Shown piece after piece: positions 36,980-46,529 of a stretch of DNA of 64,000 bases. The position numbers and the translations under genes were made by a program. Each line of letters opens with the position of its first letter. Position 1 is the first letter of the stretch. A model generated the notes under the pieces. That model saw only the letters and a program-made list of their open reading frames with translations. It was not told the origin of the DNA and made no database searches. Source of the DNA: Tagaea sp. CACIAM 22H2 (lineage in GTDB: Bacteria > Pseudomonadota > Alphaproteobacteria > CACIAM-22H2); the NCBI GenBank assembly GCA_014444615.1, contig PVXE01000001.1, positions 62,001 through 126,000 on the forward strand, written 5' to 3'.

Positions 36980-37798
36980 TTAGCGGAACAGGCCCAGCAG
37001 AACCGAGGGCTGCTGGTTGGCGATCGACAGCGACTGGATGCCCAGCTGCTGGCGGACCTGCAACGCCTGCACCGAGGCCGAGGCCTTGCCGATGTCGGCG
37101 TCGACGATGGCGCCGAGGCCCGTCGTCGTGGCATCGACCACCGAGTTCACGAAGTTCGACTGCAACGTCATCGTGCGGGTATCGGCCGCGTTGGCACCCA
37201 GCGACGAGGCCACCGCGTTCGAGAAGGTCGTCAACGAGGTGAGGGCCGCGGTCGCCGCCGTGACCGACGACACCGACGCCTGCGCGAAGGTCGTGAACGC
37301 CGTGTGAATCGACGACTGGCTGGTCATCGTCAACGTCGAGGCCGACGTGTCCGCGAGGAACGTCTTGGCCGCCGAGTTGTTCGACAGCAGGTTGACGCCG
37401 TTGTAGTTGGCCTGCGCGATGAAGTTCGAAATCTGGTTCGTCATCGCGGTGAAGTCGGCGGCGTAGATCGTGCGCTGGCTGTTGCCGATCGAACCGTCGG
37501 CGAGCTGCGTGATCTTGGCCTGGAGGTTACCGACCAGGTTGGAGATGTTGGTCAGCGCGGCCTGGGTGACCGTGCCGAGACCGACACCGTTGGCGAGCGA
37601 GCCTTGCACGGCCTGGAAGGCCTGCAGGTTGCCGCGAATGCCTTGCGCGACCGAGAAGGTCGACGCGTCATCTTGCGCATCCGACACGCGATAGCCGGTC
37701 TGCACCTGCTTGGAGGCGACGGACAAGGCCGACTGCGTGGTGCGCAGCGAAGCGAGGGCGACGAGGGCGCCGACGTTGGTGTTGATCGAATTCGACAT
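36980..37798 (-). CDS. Flagellin
   Basis: 272 aa, the short alphaproteobacterial type. N-terminal helix NTNVGALVALASLRTTQSAL and GYRVSDAQDDASTFSVAQGI; C-terminal helix ASVQALQVRQQLGIQSLSIA ending SVLLGLFR. The central variable part (residues about 140-210) is very rich in Ser and Thr (STLTMTSQSSIHTAFTTFAQ), giving many potential O-glycosylation sites. It is the only filament gene in the window and is flanked by GT41 enzymes, flbT and two flaF genes. Confidence 0.95.
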   Translation of the reverse strand: MSNSINTNVGALVALASLRTTQSALSVASKQVQTGYRVSDAQDDASTFSVAQGIRGNLQAFQAVQGSLANGVGLGTVTQAALTNISNLVGNLQAKITQLADGSIGNSQRTIYAADFTAMTNQISNFIAQANYNGVNLLSNNSAAKTFLADTSASTLTMTSQSSIHTAFTTFAQASVSSVTAATAALTSLTTFSNAVASSLGANAADTRTMTLQSNFVNSVVDATTTGLGAIVDADIGKASASVQALQVRQQLGIQSLSIANQQPSVLLGLFR

Positions 37799-37830
37799 GA
37801 TACTTGTTCCTTCCTTTCTAGGGTCTCTCC

Positions 37831-37843
37831 CGGCATTCTGCCG
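37831..37843 (-). promoter_or_regulatory. CGGCA...TGCCG palindrome in the flagellin leader
   Basis: CGGCATTCTGCCG lies 32 bp before the flagellin ATG. It has the half-sites of the FlbD-like palindromes but a 3-base rather than 5-base spacer. If transcribed it forms a small stem-loop next to the start codon. It could be a DNA site or an RNA target such as for FlbT. No convincing sigma-54 promoter was found before flagellin. Confidence 0.35.
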
Positions 37844-38066
37844 AGATAGCCAGCGAGCGCTTCCGGGATGGAATGCTCGCTCGCAAGGATTACAATACGC
37901 AACGTTTCTCGATCTGCCAAGCGAAATTCTCTAAAATTAGAAGAAAAGTTTTGACGAATACGCCGGGCATTCGTTATTCCGTCCGTCCGTAATCTTTATC
38001 GTGCCCCGGCATGCGGACGGGAATTGGTCGCGATACGGCACGGCCGATCTGGTGTATGCTCAAGTA

Positions 38067-40079
38067 ATGGAAGGGATTTCGGCGATTCTGGCGGCCGCTT
38101 CGCGCAGTCACGCGCAAGGGGAATTCGCCGATGCGGTTTCCGGGTACCGTATACTCGTTGCGGCCGGAATTCGCGTGCCGATGTTGTTTCAAAACCTCGG
38201 TGCGGCCTGTTTCGCTTTATCGGACTGGGAAGGGGCACGCGACGCCTTCGCGACGGCGCTGGAAATCGCCGGCGACTCGCCCGACTCCGCCAAGCTGCAT
38301 CTCAATCTCGGCGAAGCGCACGGCAAGCTCGGCGACTGGAACGCCGCGTCACGCGAATTCATACGCGCGTCGCAACTCGATCCCACCGATGCGGGCGCAT
38401 TCGCGCTTGCCGGTCTCGCGTTCCATCGCGCGCGCGATCTTGCCAAGGCGCAGGACTTCTATCGTGCGGCCTTGAAGCTGCTGCCGGACGACGCGGCACT
38501 TTGGAATAACCTCGGCGCCGCCGCGCAGGAAAGCGGCAATCCCGACGCCGCGATCGCCGCGTTCAAACGCGCGATCGGCATCGATCCGTCGCTCGCCTCC
38601 GCGCACGCCAATCTGGGATCCGCGCTCGCCGATACGGGCGATCGCGAAGCCGCGCGCGGCGCCTATGCGCGCGCGGTCGAACTCGACCCCGCCAATGCGG
38701 GCGCGCGGCTGGGCGCGTGTTTCGCGGAACTGCCGATCCTTTACGACAGCGCCGAGCAAATCGACGTCGCGCGCGACAATTACGCCGTCGCGCTCGATCG
38801 CCTGATCGCGACGAGCGACACGAAGGATCCCGCACTCGCCGCCGCGATCGGACAGCACCATCCGTTTTACCTGCCTTATCAAGGCCGCGACGACGCGGAT
38901 TTGCAGCGCCGCTACGGCCGCTTTGCTGCCGAAGCAATGGCGAACGCCTATCCGCAATGGGCGAAACCCGTGGCGATGCCGCCGCGCGAACCCGACGGCA
39001 GGTTGCGCGTGGCGTTCGCCACGGCCTATTTCCGCAACCATTCGGTTTGGAAATTGTTCCGCGGCTGGATGGAAGGGCTCGACCGCAAACGCTTCCGCTT
39101 GATGGGCTATTGGACGTCGCCGGCACCCGACGCGGAAACGCCGAATGCGCGCGCGTGTTTCGAGCGTTTCGTCGAAGGTGGGTTCGAAACAATCGCGGCG
39201 GCACTCGCGGACGATCGCCCGCATGTGCTGATCTATCCGGAACTCGGCATGGACCCGATCTGCCATCGCTTGGCGTGTCTGCGTTTGGCGCCCGTGCAAG
39301 CTTTCGCCTGGGGCCATCCCGAGACGACGGGTTTTCCGGCGATCGATTGGTTCCTGACCAGCGATCTGATGGAACCGACGGGCGAGGCGGCGCGCTACAC
39401 CGAACGCGTCGAACGCTTGCCGGGGCTGTCGATCGACTATGCGCCGCCCGAAGCGCGCGCCGCACCCGATCCCGCCGCGTTCGGTTTGCGCAGCACGGCG
39501 ACGAAGTATCTTTGCTGCCAGTCGATCTTCAAATATTTGCCGCAGGACGACGGGCTTTTGGCGCGTATCGCGACGCGCGTGCCGCATTCGCAATTCGTGT
39601 TCGTCGGCCATCCCACGTCGCCCGCCCTCGCGTCGCGTTTCGCCGATCGCCTGCGCAAGGCGTTCAAGGCGCAAGGCGTCGATCCCGCGCGCCATCTCGT
39701 GTTCCTGCCTTGGCTCGATCGCCAGCGTTATGCCGCACTCAACGCGTCCTGCGATTTGTATTTGGACTCGCTACGCTGGTCGGGCGGCAACACGGCGCTG
39801 GAGGCGTTGGCCCAAGGCGTGCCGCTGTTGACCTGGCCCGGCACGACGATGCGTTCGCGCCATAGCTACGCGATCTTGAAGAAACTCGGCCTCGACGACG
39901 GGATCGCGTCGTCGCCCGACGATTACGTCGCGCGCGCGGTGCGCTTCGGCCAAGACGAAGCCGCACTCGCCGCCTATCGCGCGGCGACGCAGGCGGCCTT
40001 GCCGCGACTGTGGCGCGACAAGGCGCCGGTCGAAGCGCTGGCCGCTTTCATCGAACGCGAGGCCGCCGCCGCACGATGA
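38067..40079 (+). CDS. TPR-GT41-like glycosyltransferase 3 (divergent subgroup)
   Basis: 670 aa. N-terminal TPRs (residues about 1-215) and a GT41-like domain of a different subgroup: LRVAFATAYFRNHSVWKLFR, VLIYPELGMDPICHRLACLR, PVQAFAWGHPETTGFPAIDW and LRWSGGNTALEALAQGVPLL. The usual DLAGHT motif is replaced by YPELGMD and PYNG by RWSGG. It is first of three overlapping glycosyltransferase genes. The ATG at 38067 was chosen over an upstream frame. The product probably uses a different sugar or acceptor than the canonical members. Confidence 0.85.
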   Translation: MEGISAILAAASRSHAQGEFADAVSGYRILVAAGIRVPMLFQNLGAACFALSDWEGARDAFATALEIAGDSPDSAKLHLNLGEAHGKLGDWNAASREFIRASQLDPTDAGAFALAGLAFHRARDLAKAQDFYRAALKLLPDDAALWNNLGAAAQESGNPDAAIAAFKRAIGIDPSLASAHANLGSALADTGDREAARGAYARAVELDPANAGARLGACFAELPILYDSAEQIDVARDNYAVALDRLIATSDTKDPALAAAIGQHHPFYLPYQGRDDADLQRRYGRFAAEAMANAYPQWAKPVAMPPREPDGRLRVAFATAYFRNHSVWKLFRGWMEGLDRKRFRLMGYWTSPAPDAETPNARACFERFVEGGFETIAAALADDRPHVLIYPELGMDPICHRLACLRLAPVQAFAWGHPETTGFPAIDWFLTSDLMEPTGEAARYTERVERLPGLSIDYAPPEARAAPDPAAFGLRSTATKYLCCQSIFKYLPQDDGLLARIATRVPHSQFVFVGHPTSPALASRFADRLRKAFKAQGVDPARHLVFLPWLDRQRYAALNASCDLYLDSLRWSGGNTALEALAQGVPLLTWPGTTMRSRHSYAILKKLGLDDGIASSPDDYVARAVRFGQDEAALAAYRAATQAALPRLWRDKAPVEALAAFIEREAAAAR

Positions 40080-41731
40080 CCGCCGATGCGCTTCATGCCG
40101 AGGGAACGGCGCTGCTCGCCCGGCAGGATCGTGACGGCGCGATCCTGAAATACGAAGCCGCCCTCACACTCGATCCGCTGCATCTGCCGTCGCTCGTCGA
40201 TCTGGGTGTGGCCAAATATTGGAAGCGCGATTATGCGCGCGCGATTGAGCTGTTCACCGCAGCGTTGACGCTGCGCCCGGCCGATCGCGCCATCGCGATC
40301 AATCTCGCGCACGCCCTCGCCGACGATATGCGCCATGTCGCGGCCGAACGGCTGTGGCGCGCCTTGATCGCCGACGACCCCAGCCTTGCCCATGCGTATT
40401 ACCAGCTCGGCTCCGCGTTGATGTGGCAGATGCGCCATCGCGAGGCGCGCGAGTCGTTCCGTCGGGCGATCGAGTTGTCGCAAGGTGCGGTGCGCCGCAA
40501 GATGTGGCGCGCCTATCTGAACGCTTTCCTCTACGACGATGCGGTCCACCCGCAGGAAATCCGCAGCCGTAATGCCGAGTTCGTCGCCGAATTGCCCAAG
40601 CCCGAAGCGCCGGTCGTGTTCGCCAATCCGCCCGATCCCGGCCGCAAGCTGCGCATCGGCTATTCCAGCGCGGATTTCCGCGCGCATTCGGCGGCGCGCA
40701 GCTTCCGCGCCTTGTTCGAGTTTCGCGATCGCGCGAATTTCGAGATCCACGTCTATTCCGAAGCGGCGACGGAAGACAGCGTAACGCGCGAGTTTCGCGC
40801 GCTGGCCGATGGCTGGCGCTCCACCGTCGGTCTCGACGGGGCGCAAGCCGCCGCGATGATCCGCGCCGACGGCATCGACGTGCTGGTGACGATGGCGCAG
40901 CATTTCGACGACAACCGGCTCGACATTCCGGTGATGCGCGCGGCCCCCGTGCAAATCAACGCCTTCGACGTCGCGACCAGCGCCAGCGACGTGTTCGACG
41001 CGTTCCTGGCCGAGCCGACGATGGCCGCCGCGCGCGGCGACGCATTCACCGAACGCGTGGTGCGCTCGCGCCGTGTTTACGTCCATGCGCCTCTTGAAGC
41101 CGCACCGCCGGTCGCTGTTCCGCCAAGTGCGGCGGGAGCCGCGATCGCTTTCGGTTCGGCCAACAATCCGATCAAGATTTCCGGCCGCGCGATCGCGTTG
41201 TGGGCACGCGTGCTCGCCGCCGTGCCGGGGTCGATGCTGCGGCTTAAATTCTACAACGCCTATCGCGAGGAAGCGACGCGCCTCGGTCTGCTCAATCGTT
41301 TCTCGGCGCATGGGATCGATCCGGCGCGCATCGTGTTCGAACTCGGCGGCGTGGAGACGGACGGCCATCTGCGCTTCTACGAACGCGTCGATGTGGCGTT
41401 GGATGCCACCCCTTTCACCGGCTCGACAACCACGTTCGAAGCCTTGTGGATGGGCGTGCCGGTCGTAACCCCGCCTGGGCGCACCGTCTTGTCGCGCTGG
41501 ACTGCTGGCATGCTCACGCGCGTCGGCCGCCCCGACTTGATCGCGACCAGCGACGATCATTTCGTCGCATTGGCGGCCGACCAAGCGGCGAAAGCCAAGC
41601 ACCAGGACCGCGCGGCGTTGCGCGAAGCGGTGCGCAACTCGGCGCTTTGCGATCCTCGCGCCCAAGCGCGCGATTTCGAGCGCATCTATCGCGCGCTCTG
41701 GCGGCGCTACTGCGCCAAGGTGCGCGCTTGA
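40076..41731 (+). CDS. TPR-GT41-like glycosyltransferase 4 (atypical motifs)
   Basis: 551 aa. Short TPR region, then LRIGYSSADFRAHSAARSFR, IDVLVTMAQHFDDNRLDIPV, FGSANNPIKISGRAIALWAR and [20 protein letters not shown]. The fold is GT41, but the DLxGHTxGxR segment reads TMAQHFDDNR and PYNG reads PFTG, so the acceptor or donor site differs. The ATG overlaps the upstream stop (ATGA). Likely active but with altered specificity; possibly a binding partner of its neighbours. Confidence 0.85.
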   Translation: MTADALHAEGTALLARQDRDGAILKYEAALTLDPLHLPSLVDLGVAKYWKRDYARAIELFTAALTLRPADRAIAINLAHALADDMRHVAAERLWRALIADDPSLAHAYYQLGSALMWQMRHREARESFRRAIELSQGAVRRKMWRAYLNAFLYDDAVHPQEIRSRNAEFVAELPKPEAPVVFANPPDPGRKLRIGYSSADFRAHSAARSFRALFEFRDRANFEIHVYSEAATEDSVTREFRALADGWRSTVGLDGAQAAAMIRADGIDVLVTMAQHFDDNRLDIPVMRAAPVQINAFDVATSASDVFDAFLAEPTMAAARGDAFTERVVRSRRVYVHAPLEAAPPVAVPPSAAGAAIAFGSANNPIKISGRAIALWARVLAAVPGSMLRLKFYNAYREEATRLGLLNRFSAHGIDPARIVFELGGVETDGHLRFYERVDVALDATPFTGSTTTFEALWMGVPVVTPPGRTVLSRWTAGMLTRVGRPDLIATSDDHFVALAADQAAKAKHQDRAALREAVRNSALCDPRAQARDFERIYRALWRRYCAKVRA

Positions 41732-43827
41732 ACGCCGCCGACGCGCTGCGCGACGGCCTTGCCGCGTATCAGCGCGGCGCCAAGGCCGCCGCTTTGGCGC
41801 TGTTCGCGCAAGCCGCCGGCGCCGAGCCCGGCAATGCGGATGCCGCGTATCTTCACGGCTTCGTTTTGTCGGAACTGGGGCGCGATGGCGAAGCCCTTGT
41901 GCCGCTCGAGCGCGCGGTCGCGCTTGTGCCCGGCAATGCCGCCTATCGCGGCGCTTTGGCGTTGTGCCTGAAAGGCCTCGGCCGGATCGCCGCGGCGCGC
42001 GCCGAGTTCGAGCGCGCATTGGCGTTGGCGCCCAACGATATCGGCCTCGCGTTCAATTACGCCAACACGCTCGACGGCGACGCGGCCATCGCGGCGTATA
42101 CGCGCGTTCTGGCGCTCGATCCCGCGCATGGCGGCGCAAGGCTCAATCGCGCCAACGCATTGGCCGCCTTGGGGCGCTGGCGCGAAGCCTTCGACGATTA
42201 CGCGCGGCTGCCCGGCGATCCGCGCGCGTTGATCGGCTTGGCGGGCGCGGCGTTGCATCTCGACCGCGCACAAGTGGCGCATGACGCCGCCCAATCCGCG
42301 CTCGGCTTCGGCAGCGACCCCAGTGCGTGGTTCAATCTCGGCGTGGCGCTGGGCATGCTCGGCCTTACCGACGACGCGATCGCGGCGTTCGGCAAGGCGG
42401 GCGACGATCCCAAGGTCGCGCCGGCCAAAGCGACGGCGTTGAATCGCGCGCATCGCTACGACGCCGCGTTGAAGGCGCTCGACGGTGCTGGACCTGGCTT
42501 CGATACGTCGATGGCACTGGGCAATGCGCAGGCGGGCCGGGGATTCTATACCGCCGCCACCGACGCCTTCGCGCAAGCCGCCGCCTTGCGGCCCGACGAT
42601 ACGGATGCCGCGATGAATCACGCCAACGCTTTGCTCTATCGCGGCGAGGCCGACCAAGCGAACGCGTTGCTCGCGAGACTGCCGGTTTCGTCGAGCACGC
42701 TTTACGCGTTGAGCTATGCCGATGCGATCACGGCGGAGGCGCTGCTCGAAGCGCATCGCGACTGGGCCAAGCGCTTTGCGCCCGTCGTGGCGCCCGCCAT
42801 TCGCAACACGCGGCCGCGCATCGGCTATGTCTCGGCGGATTTTTGCGCCCATTCCTGCGCGCATGTGTTGCGCGCGACGTTGCCGCATCATGATCGCGCG
42901 AAGTTCGAAATCCACGCCTTCTCGAACGTCGCGGCGGAAGACGCCGTCACCGCCGAGCTCAAAGCCCATTTCGACCATTGGCACGCGATCGCCGGGCTCG
43001 ACGACGAGGCCGCCGCCGATTTGATCCGCCGCGCGCGCATCGATCTGCTGATCGATCTTTCGGGGCACACGGGCGGTCATCGCTTGGGCGTGTTCGCGCG
43101 CAAACCGGCGCCCCGGCAGGCGACGTGGCTCGGCTATCCCGCCACGACCGGCTTGTCGCAGATCGATTTTCGGTTGGTCGATCGCGTCAGCGATCCAGCA
43201 CCTTCGATGACGGAGACGCCGGTCTTCGTCGATGGCGGGTTCCTGGCTTACGCGCCGCCCGCCGACGCGCCCGACCCGTCGCGCAACGGCGCGGGGCCGG
43301 TCTTCGGCTCGTTCAACAATCTCGCCAAGCTGTCGCCGGCGACCATCGCGCTGTGGTCGAAGCTGCTGCGCGCGATGCCCGACGCGAAGCTGATCCTGAA
43401 GGCGCGTAGCTTCGAGGAGTCGGCGACGCGCGACGCGATCTTGGCGAAGTTCGGCGATGTCGCGTCGCGCGTGGAACTTCATGGCTGGCTCGGCGCGCAT
43501 CTCGATCTCTATCGAAAGATCGACGTGGCGCTCGATCCCTTGCCCTATAACGGCACGATCACGACGTTCGAAGCGCTGTGGATGGGCGTGCCGGTGGTAA
43601 CATTGCCCGGCCGCACGCATGCCGCGCGCGTCGGGGCGTCGATCCTTTCGCATGCGGATTTCGGCGGCTGGATCGCGAAGGACGAAGCCGCCTTCGTCGA
43701 CATCGCGATGCGTTTGGCGAAGACGCCGCCGTCGCGCGAAGATGTGCGCGCGCGTTTCGCGGCCTCGCCGTTGACCGACGGCAAGCGGATCGCCCGCGCG
43801 ATCGAAAAGCTTACGGCCGGTCTTTGA
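41728..43827 (+). CDS. TPR-GT41 O-linked glycosyltransferase 5
   Basis: 699 aa. About eight TPR-like repeats ([20 protein letters not shown] onward), then a canonical GT41 domain: [60 protein letters not shown] and [21 protein letters not shown] place the start at the TTG at 41728, which overlaps the upstream TGA (TTGA); no better ATG exists without losing TPR sequence. It is the third gene of a coupled trio and overlaps the convergent acetyltransferase by 17 bp. Confidence 0.88.
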   Translation: MNAADALRDGLAAYQRGAKAAALALFAQAAGAEPGNADAAYLHGFVLSELGRDGEALVPLERAVALVPGNAAYRGALALCLKGLGRIAAARAEFERALALAPNDIGLAFNYANTLDGDAAIAAYTRVLALDPAHGGARLNRANALAALGRWREAFDDYARLPGDPRALIGLAGAALHLDRAQVAHDAAQSALGFGSDPSAWFNLGVALGMLGLTDDAIAAFGKAGDDPKVAPAKATALNRAHRYDAALKALDGAGPGFDTSMALGNAQAGRGFYTAATDAFAQAAALRPDDTDAAMNHANALLYRGEADQANALLARLPVSSSTLYALSYADAITAEALLEAHRDWAKRFAPVVAPAIRNTRPRIGYVSADFCAHSCAHVLRATLPHHDRAKFEIHAFSNVAAEDAVTAELKAHFDHWHAIAGLDDEAAADLIRRARIDLLIDLSGHTGGHRLGVFARKPAPRQATWLGYPATTGLSQIDFRLVDRVSDPAPSMTETPVFVDGGFLAYAPPADAPDPSRNGAGPVFGSFNNLAKLSPATIALWSKLLRAMPDAKLILKARSFEESATRDAILAKFGDVASRVELHGWLGAHLDLYRKIDVALDPLPYNGTITTFEALWMGVPVVTLPGRTHAARVGASILSHADFGGWIAKDEAAFVDIAMRLAKTPPSREDVRARFAASPLTDGKRIARAIEKLTAGL

Positions 43828-44308
43828 TATAGGCGGCGGGCACGCCGCCCCAGATTTGATAGGGCGGAATTTCGCCCGACACGACCGATCCGGCGGCGAT
43901 GATCGCACCTTTGCCGATCTTGGCGCCGTCGAGGATCGTTGCGTTCGCGCCGATCCACACATCGTCGCCGATCTCCACGCCGCCTTTCGACGGCGCGAAG
44001 CCTTGATGGCGAATTTCCACGTCGCGGCGCGCATAGGCATGGTTCGACGGCACGACGCAGACATGCGGTGCCAACAGCACGTAATTGCCGAGCTTGATCC
44101 CGTTGCCGGAATAAAGCGTGCAATGCGGATTGATGTAGCAATGCTCGCCGATCGACACGTCGCCCGCGCCGCCGACCGCGCGGATCACGACGAAATCGTA
44201 GATCTGGCTATGCGCGCCGATGCGGATTTTCGTGCCGCGTGTCGACGGGTGGATGCGCGCGTCGGGCGAGACAAAAGCCGTCGGATCGATCGACAGCGCG
44301 TCGCTCAT
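43811..44308 (-). CDS. Hexapeptide-repeat acyltransferase (likely sugar O- or N-acetyltransferase)
   Basis: 165 aa left-handed beta-helix protein with imperfect hexapeptide repeats: THPS-type turns [40 protein letters not shown], and [20 protein letters not shown] followed by [13 protein letters not shown] and [10 protein letters not shown]. This is the LbH acetyltransferase family, such as WbbJ/PglD/NeuD relatives. The His in PSNHAYA may be catalytic. The ATG overlaps the stop of the upstream unknown gene. It probably acetylates the sugar used by the neighbouring GT41 enzymes. Confidence 0.85.
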   Translation of the reverse strand: MSDALSIDPTAFVSPDARIHPSTRGTKIRIGAHSQIYDFVVIRAVGGAGDVSIGEHCYINPHCTLYSGNGIKLGNYVLLAPHVCVVPSNHAYARRDVEIRHQGFAPSKGGVEIGDDVWIGANATILDGAKIGKGAIIAAGSVVSGEIPPYQIWGGVPAAYIKDRP

Positions 44309-44775
44309 ATCTTGGCGCCGAGCTTCTGCAGTACGAAGGGCAACAACTCGGCGACTTGGCGGGCGTTGGGCTCGTCGAGCCAGAAATAGCCGTCGTAGCC
44401 ACGCTTGGGGCCGTCGGTCAGCAATTCGACCTTGTCGTAGCGTTTGGCGAGCTCGGCGGCCTTCGCGAAAGCTGCGTCCCAGGCGCGCGTGGACAAGGCC
44501 GCCCAATGCCAGCGCATCCAATCGGCGATCCATTCCGCCACGCAATGGTCGAAAACCACATCGCCGCCTTTGTCGAGTTCGGCCGCATGCAGATCGAAAA
44601 GCTGCAAACGCAGCTCGGTCTGCAGATCGCGCGGCACTTCGTACATGGTCTGAAAGCCGCGCGATTGGACGAGGGCGCGGCCCGGATCGGCGACGATGCG
44701 CGCTTTGCCGCCGGCGAGTTTCGCAGCGGCGGCGTTGCGGTCGATCGTCGGGGCGGCGGCGATGGCGATCTTCAT
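44305..44775 (-). CDS. Unknown protein in the sugar-modification cluster
   Basis: 156 aa, not recognised. It starts [20 protein letters not shown] and contains [35 protein letters not shown] and [21 protein letters not shown] nucleoside-kinase-like pattern is possible (the segment [14 protein letters not shown] resembles ATPase helpers), but no P-loop is present. There is no signal peptide. It overlaps the acetyltransferase (ATGA) and lies just 1 bp after the CmcI-like gene, so it is in the same operon. Confidence 0.7.
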   Translation of the reverse strand: MKIAIAAAPTIDRNAAAAKLAGGKARIVADPGRALVQSRGFQTMYEVPRDLQTELRLQLFDLHAAELDKGGDVVFDHCVAEWIADWMRWHWAALSTRAWDAAFAKAAELAKRYDKVELLTDGPKRGYDGYFWLDEPNARQVAELLPFVLQKLGAKI

Positions 44776-44776
44776 G

Positions 44777-45643
44777 TCACTTCACCCGCTTCAGGAAACC
44801 GTGCGGCGACAGCGTCATCAGATATTTCTCCGGCAGCCGCAGATCGGGGATGAACGCGTCGGTTTCGGTCAGGAATTGCTTGGCGGCGGCGAGCGGGCCT
44901 TCGTTGGGCACGGGGTGATAGCCCATCAGGTCGTTCAGCGAATCCTCGACGACGTAGTAGGAGCCCACGTTCACGAATTTGGAGTAGAGCCGGATCTCCT
45001 TCAGCACGTGCTCCTTTTCGTGATCGCTGTCGGCGATGACGAAGACCTTCTTGCCTTCGCAGCGCCGCGCGACTTCGTCGAGGATGCGCGCCGAGCCGCT
45101 ATCGCCTTCGAGATAGGTGATGTTCCCGGCGTCGCGCGGATCGTGCTTCAAATTCTTGAAGGTGATATCGATGCCCAGCACTTCGCCGTGGCCCATCAGC
45201 TTCAGGATATTGGCGAGGAACACGGAGGCGCCCCCGAACATCAACCCGAGTTCGAGCACGATGTCGGGCTTCGTCGCGTAAAGCAGTTCCTGATAGACCC
45301 AGCAATCCTCGGGCGACTTGATGATGTGGTGGCCCAGCCAAGTCTGCTGCATCTCGGGGATGCCATATTTGTAGGCTTGGTGGACGTAGTAGTAGTGGTA
45401 GCGCAGATATTCGCGCACGGTCATGTTCGCCACGCGCTCCATATTCGTGCGCTTGGCAAAGATCGACGCGATCTGATTCACATGCGGGTTGTTGTAGAGG
45501 AGCTTCGGCGCCACTTGCGCCGTGCGGCAGAATTCCGCGCGCGCCGCGTCGTCGTCGTCCAGGCGCCGTTCGACGAGGAACGACACATAGGCTTTGGCGA
45601 TGGCGTGGTCGGTGGCGGCGGTCTCGTCGAATTTCATCTTCAT
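44777..45643 (-). CDS. CmcI / rhamnosyl O-methyltransferase family protein
   Basis: 288 aa. The methyltransferase core is YATKPDIVLELGLMFGGASV, VLGIDITFKNLKHDPRDA and VFVIADSDHEKEHVLKEIRL. This matches the CmcI / rhamnosyl O-methyltransferase (PF04989-like) family, SAM-dependent enzymes acting on sugars or antibiotic rings. The N-terminal 100 residues are helical and carry the usual LLYNN and HHIIKSPEDCWVYQ stretches. ATGA overlap with the epimerase gene upstream. Presumably O-methylates the surface or flagellar glycan. Confidence 0.82.
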   Translation of the reverse strand: MKMKFDETAATDHAIAKAYVSFLVERRLDDDDAARAEFCRTAQVAPKLLYNNPHVNQIASIFAKRTNMERVANMTVREYLRYHYYYVHQAYKYGIPEMQQTWLGHHIIKSPEDCWVYQELLYATKPDIVLELGLMFGGASVFLANILKLMGHGEVLGIDITFKNLKHDPRDAGNITYLEGDSGSARILDEVARRCEGKKVFVIADSDHEKEHVLKEIRLYSKFVNVGSYYVVEDSLNDLMGYHPVPNEGPLAAAKQFLTETDAFIPDLRLPEKYLMTLSPHGFLKRVK

Positions 45644-46527
45644 CCATCCCGTTCGGCCGCGAGGGTTTCAAGCATGCCGGACAAAAACCCGTCGAGATCG
45701 TCCTGCGCGGCGCCGGTGCCGCCCCAGCTCGTACCCAGCGATAATGCTGGCGGGGCGGGAATCGGCGGCGGCGCGTCGATCGCGATCTCGCGCCCCAGCA
45801 CGATCCGGGCGATCCCGGCGACTCGGGCGGCGAATTCGCGTATCGTCATCGTATCGCGACCCACGGCATTGCGCACACGCCAGGGTGCGGGCGGCTGCGC
45901 CAGCGTGGCGGCGACGATCTCCCCCAGCCGGCGTGCCGCCAGGAAGTTGCGCTGCTGTACGCCCGGCGACTTCAGCACGATCTTGCCGGTCTCGACCGCC
46001 TCGCGCGGGAAACCGTAAGGAATCAACGCCCAGCGCTGGAAGCGCTTCAGGTCGGCCGGGCGGCCATAGAGATTGCAGGCGCGGATCGTATCGCCCGCGA
46101 TGCCCGAACTGCGCAGCACTTGTTCGGCCGCCAGATGCAGCCGCGCGTAATCGTTGGCGGGCTTGGGGAAGGCGTCTTCTTCGATCGCGCCTTCCAGCGG
46201 GCCGTAGACATGCGCCGACGAAATATAGATCGCGCGCGCCAGGCCCGCGCGTTTGGCGGCGTCCAGCACCGTGCGCCAGGATTCGATGGCGATGCGCGGA
46301 CCCAATTCGGGATCGCGCGCGGTTTCGTCGGTGATGCCGGCGGCATGGATCAGCGCGTCAATGCCGCGCCAATCGATGCCCATGCCCGCCCCGGCCTGGG
46401 CGAGATCGATATGACGGCCGAGTTTCTCGCGCCTTCCCCAGGCGACGACCTGATGGCCCGCCGCCGCGAGGGCCGCGGCGATGCCTTGGCCCGCGATGCC
46501 GGTGGCGCCGAGCAGGGCGACGCGCAT
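45640..46527 (-). CDS. NAD-dependent sugar epimerase/dehydratase (SDR family)
   Basis: 295 aa. Rossmann start MRVALLGATGIAGQGIAAAL with the GxxGxxG motif and the catalytic-region motif ISSAHVYGPLEGA. The extended-SDR pattern Ser-Tyr-Lys is only partial: a Tyr is in NDYARLHLAAEQ, where His replaces the usual Lys neighbourhood (YxxxH instead of YxxxK). That substitution may mean a reductase or isomerase with altered mechanism. It lies 2 bp after rfbC and overlaps the CmcI-like gene. Confidence 0.82.
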   Translation of the reverse strand: MRVALLGATGIAGQGIAAALAAAGHQVVAWGRREKLGRHIDLAQAGAGMGIDWRGIDALIHAAGITDETARDPELGPRIAIESWRTVLDAAKRAGLARAIYISSAHVYGPLEGAIEEDAFPKPANDYARLHLAAEQVLRSSGIAGDTIRACNLYGRPADLKRFQRWALIPYGFPREAVETGKIVLKSPGVQQRNFLAARRLGEIVAATLAQPPAPWRVRNAVGRDTMTIREFAARVAGIARIVLGREIAIDAPPPIPAPPALSLGTSWGGTGAAQDDLDGFLSGMLETLAAERDG

Positions 46528-46529
46528 CG

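Noticed and set aside
37552..37920. Minus-strand frame starting MADRETLRIVILASE upstream of and overlapping flagellin in another frame
   Set aside because: It runs into the flagellin coding region out of frame and becomes Arg/Ser/Pro-rich; no start-site support.
37840..37950. Sigma-54 promoter for flagellin (TTGGCAG ... TTGCG on the minus strand)
   Set aside because: GG and GC are about 16 bases apart instead of 10.
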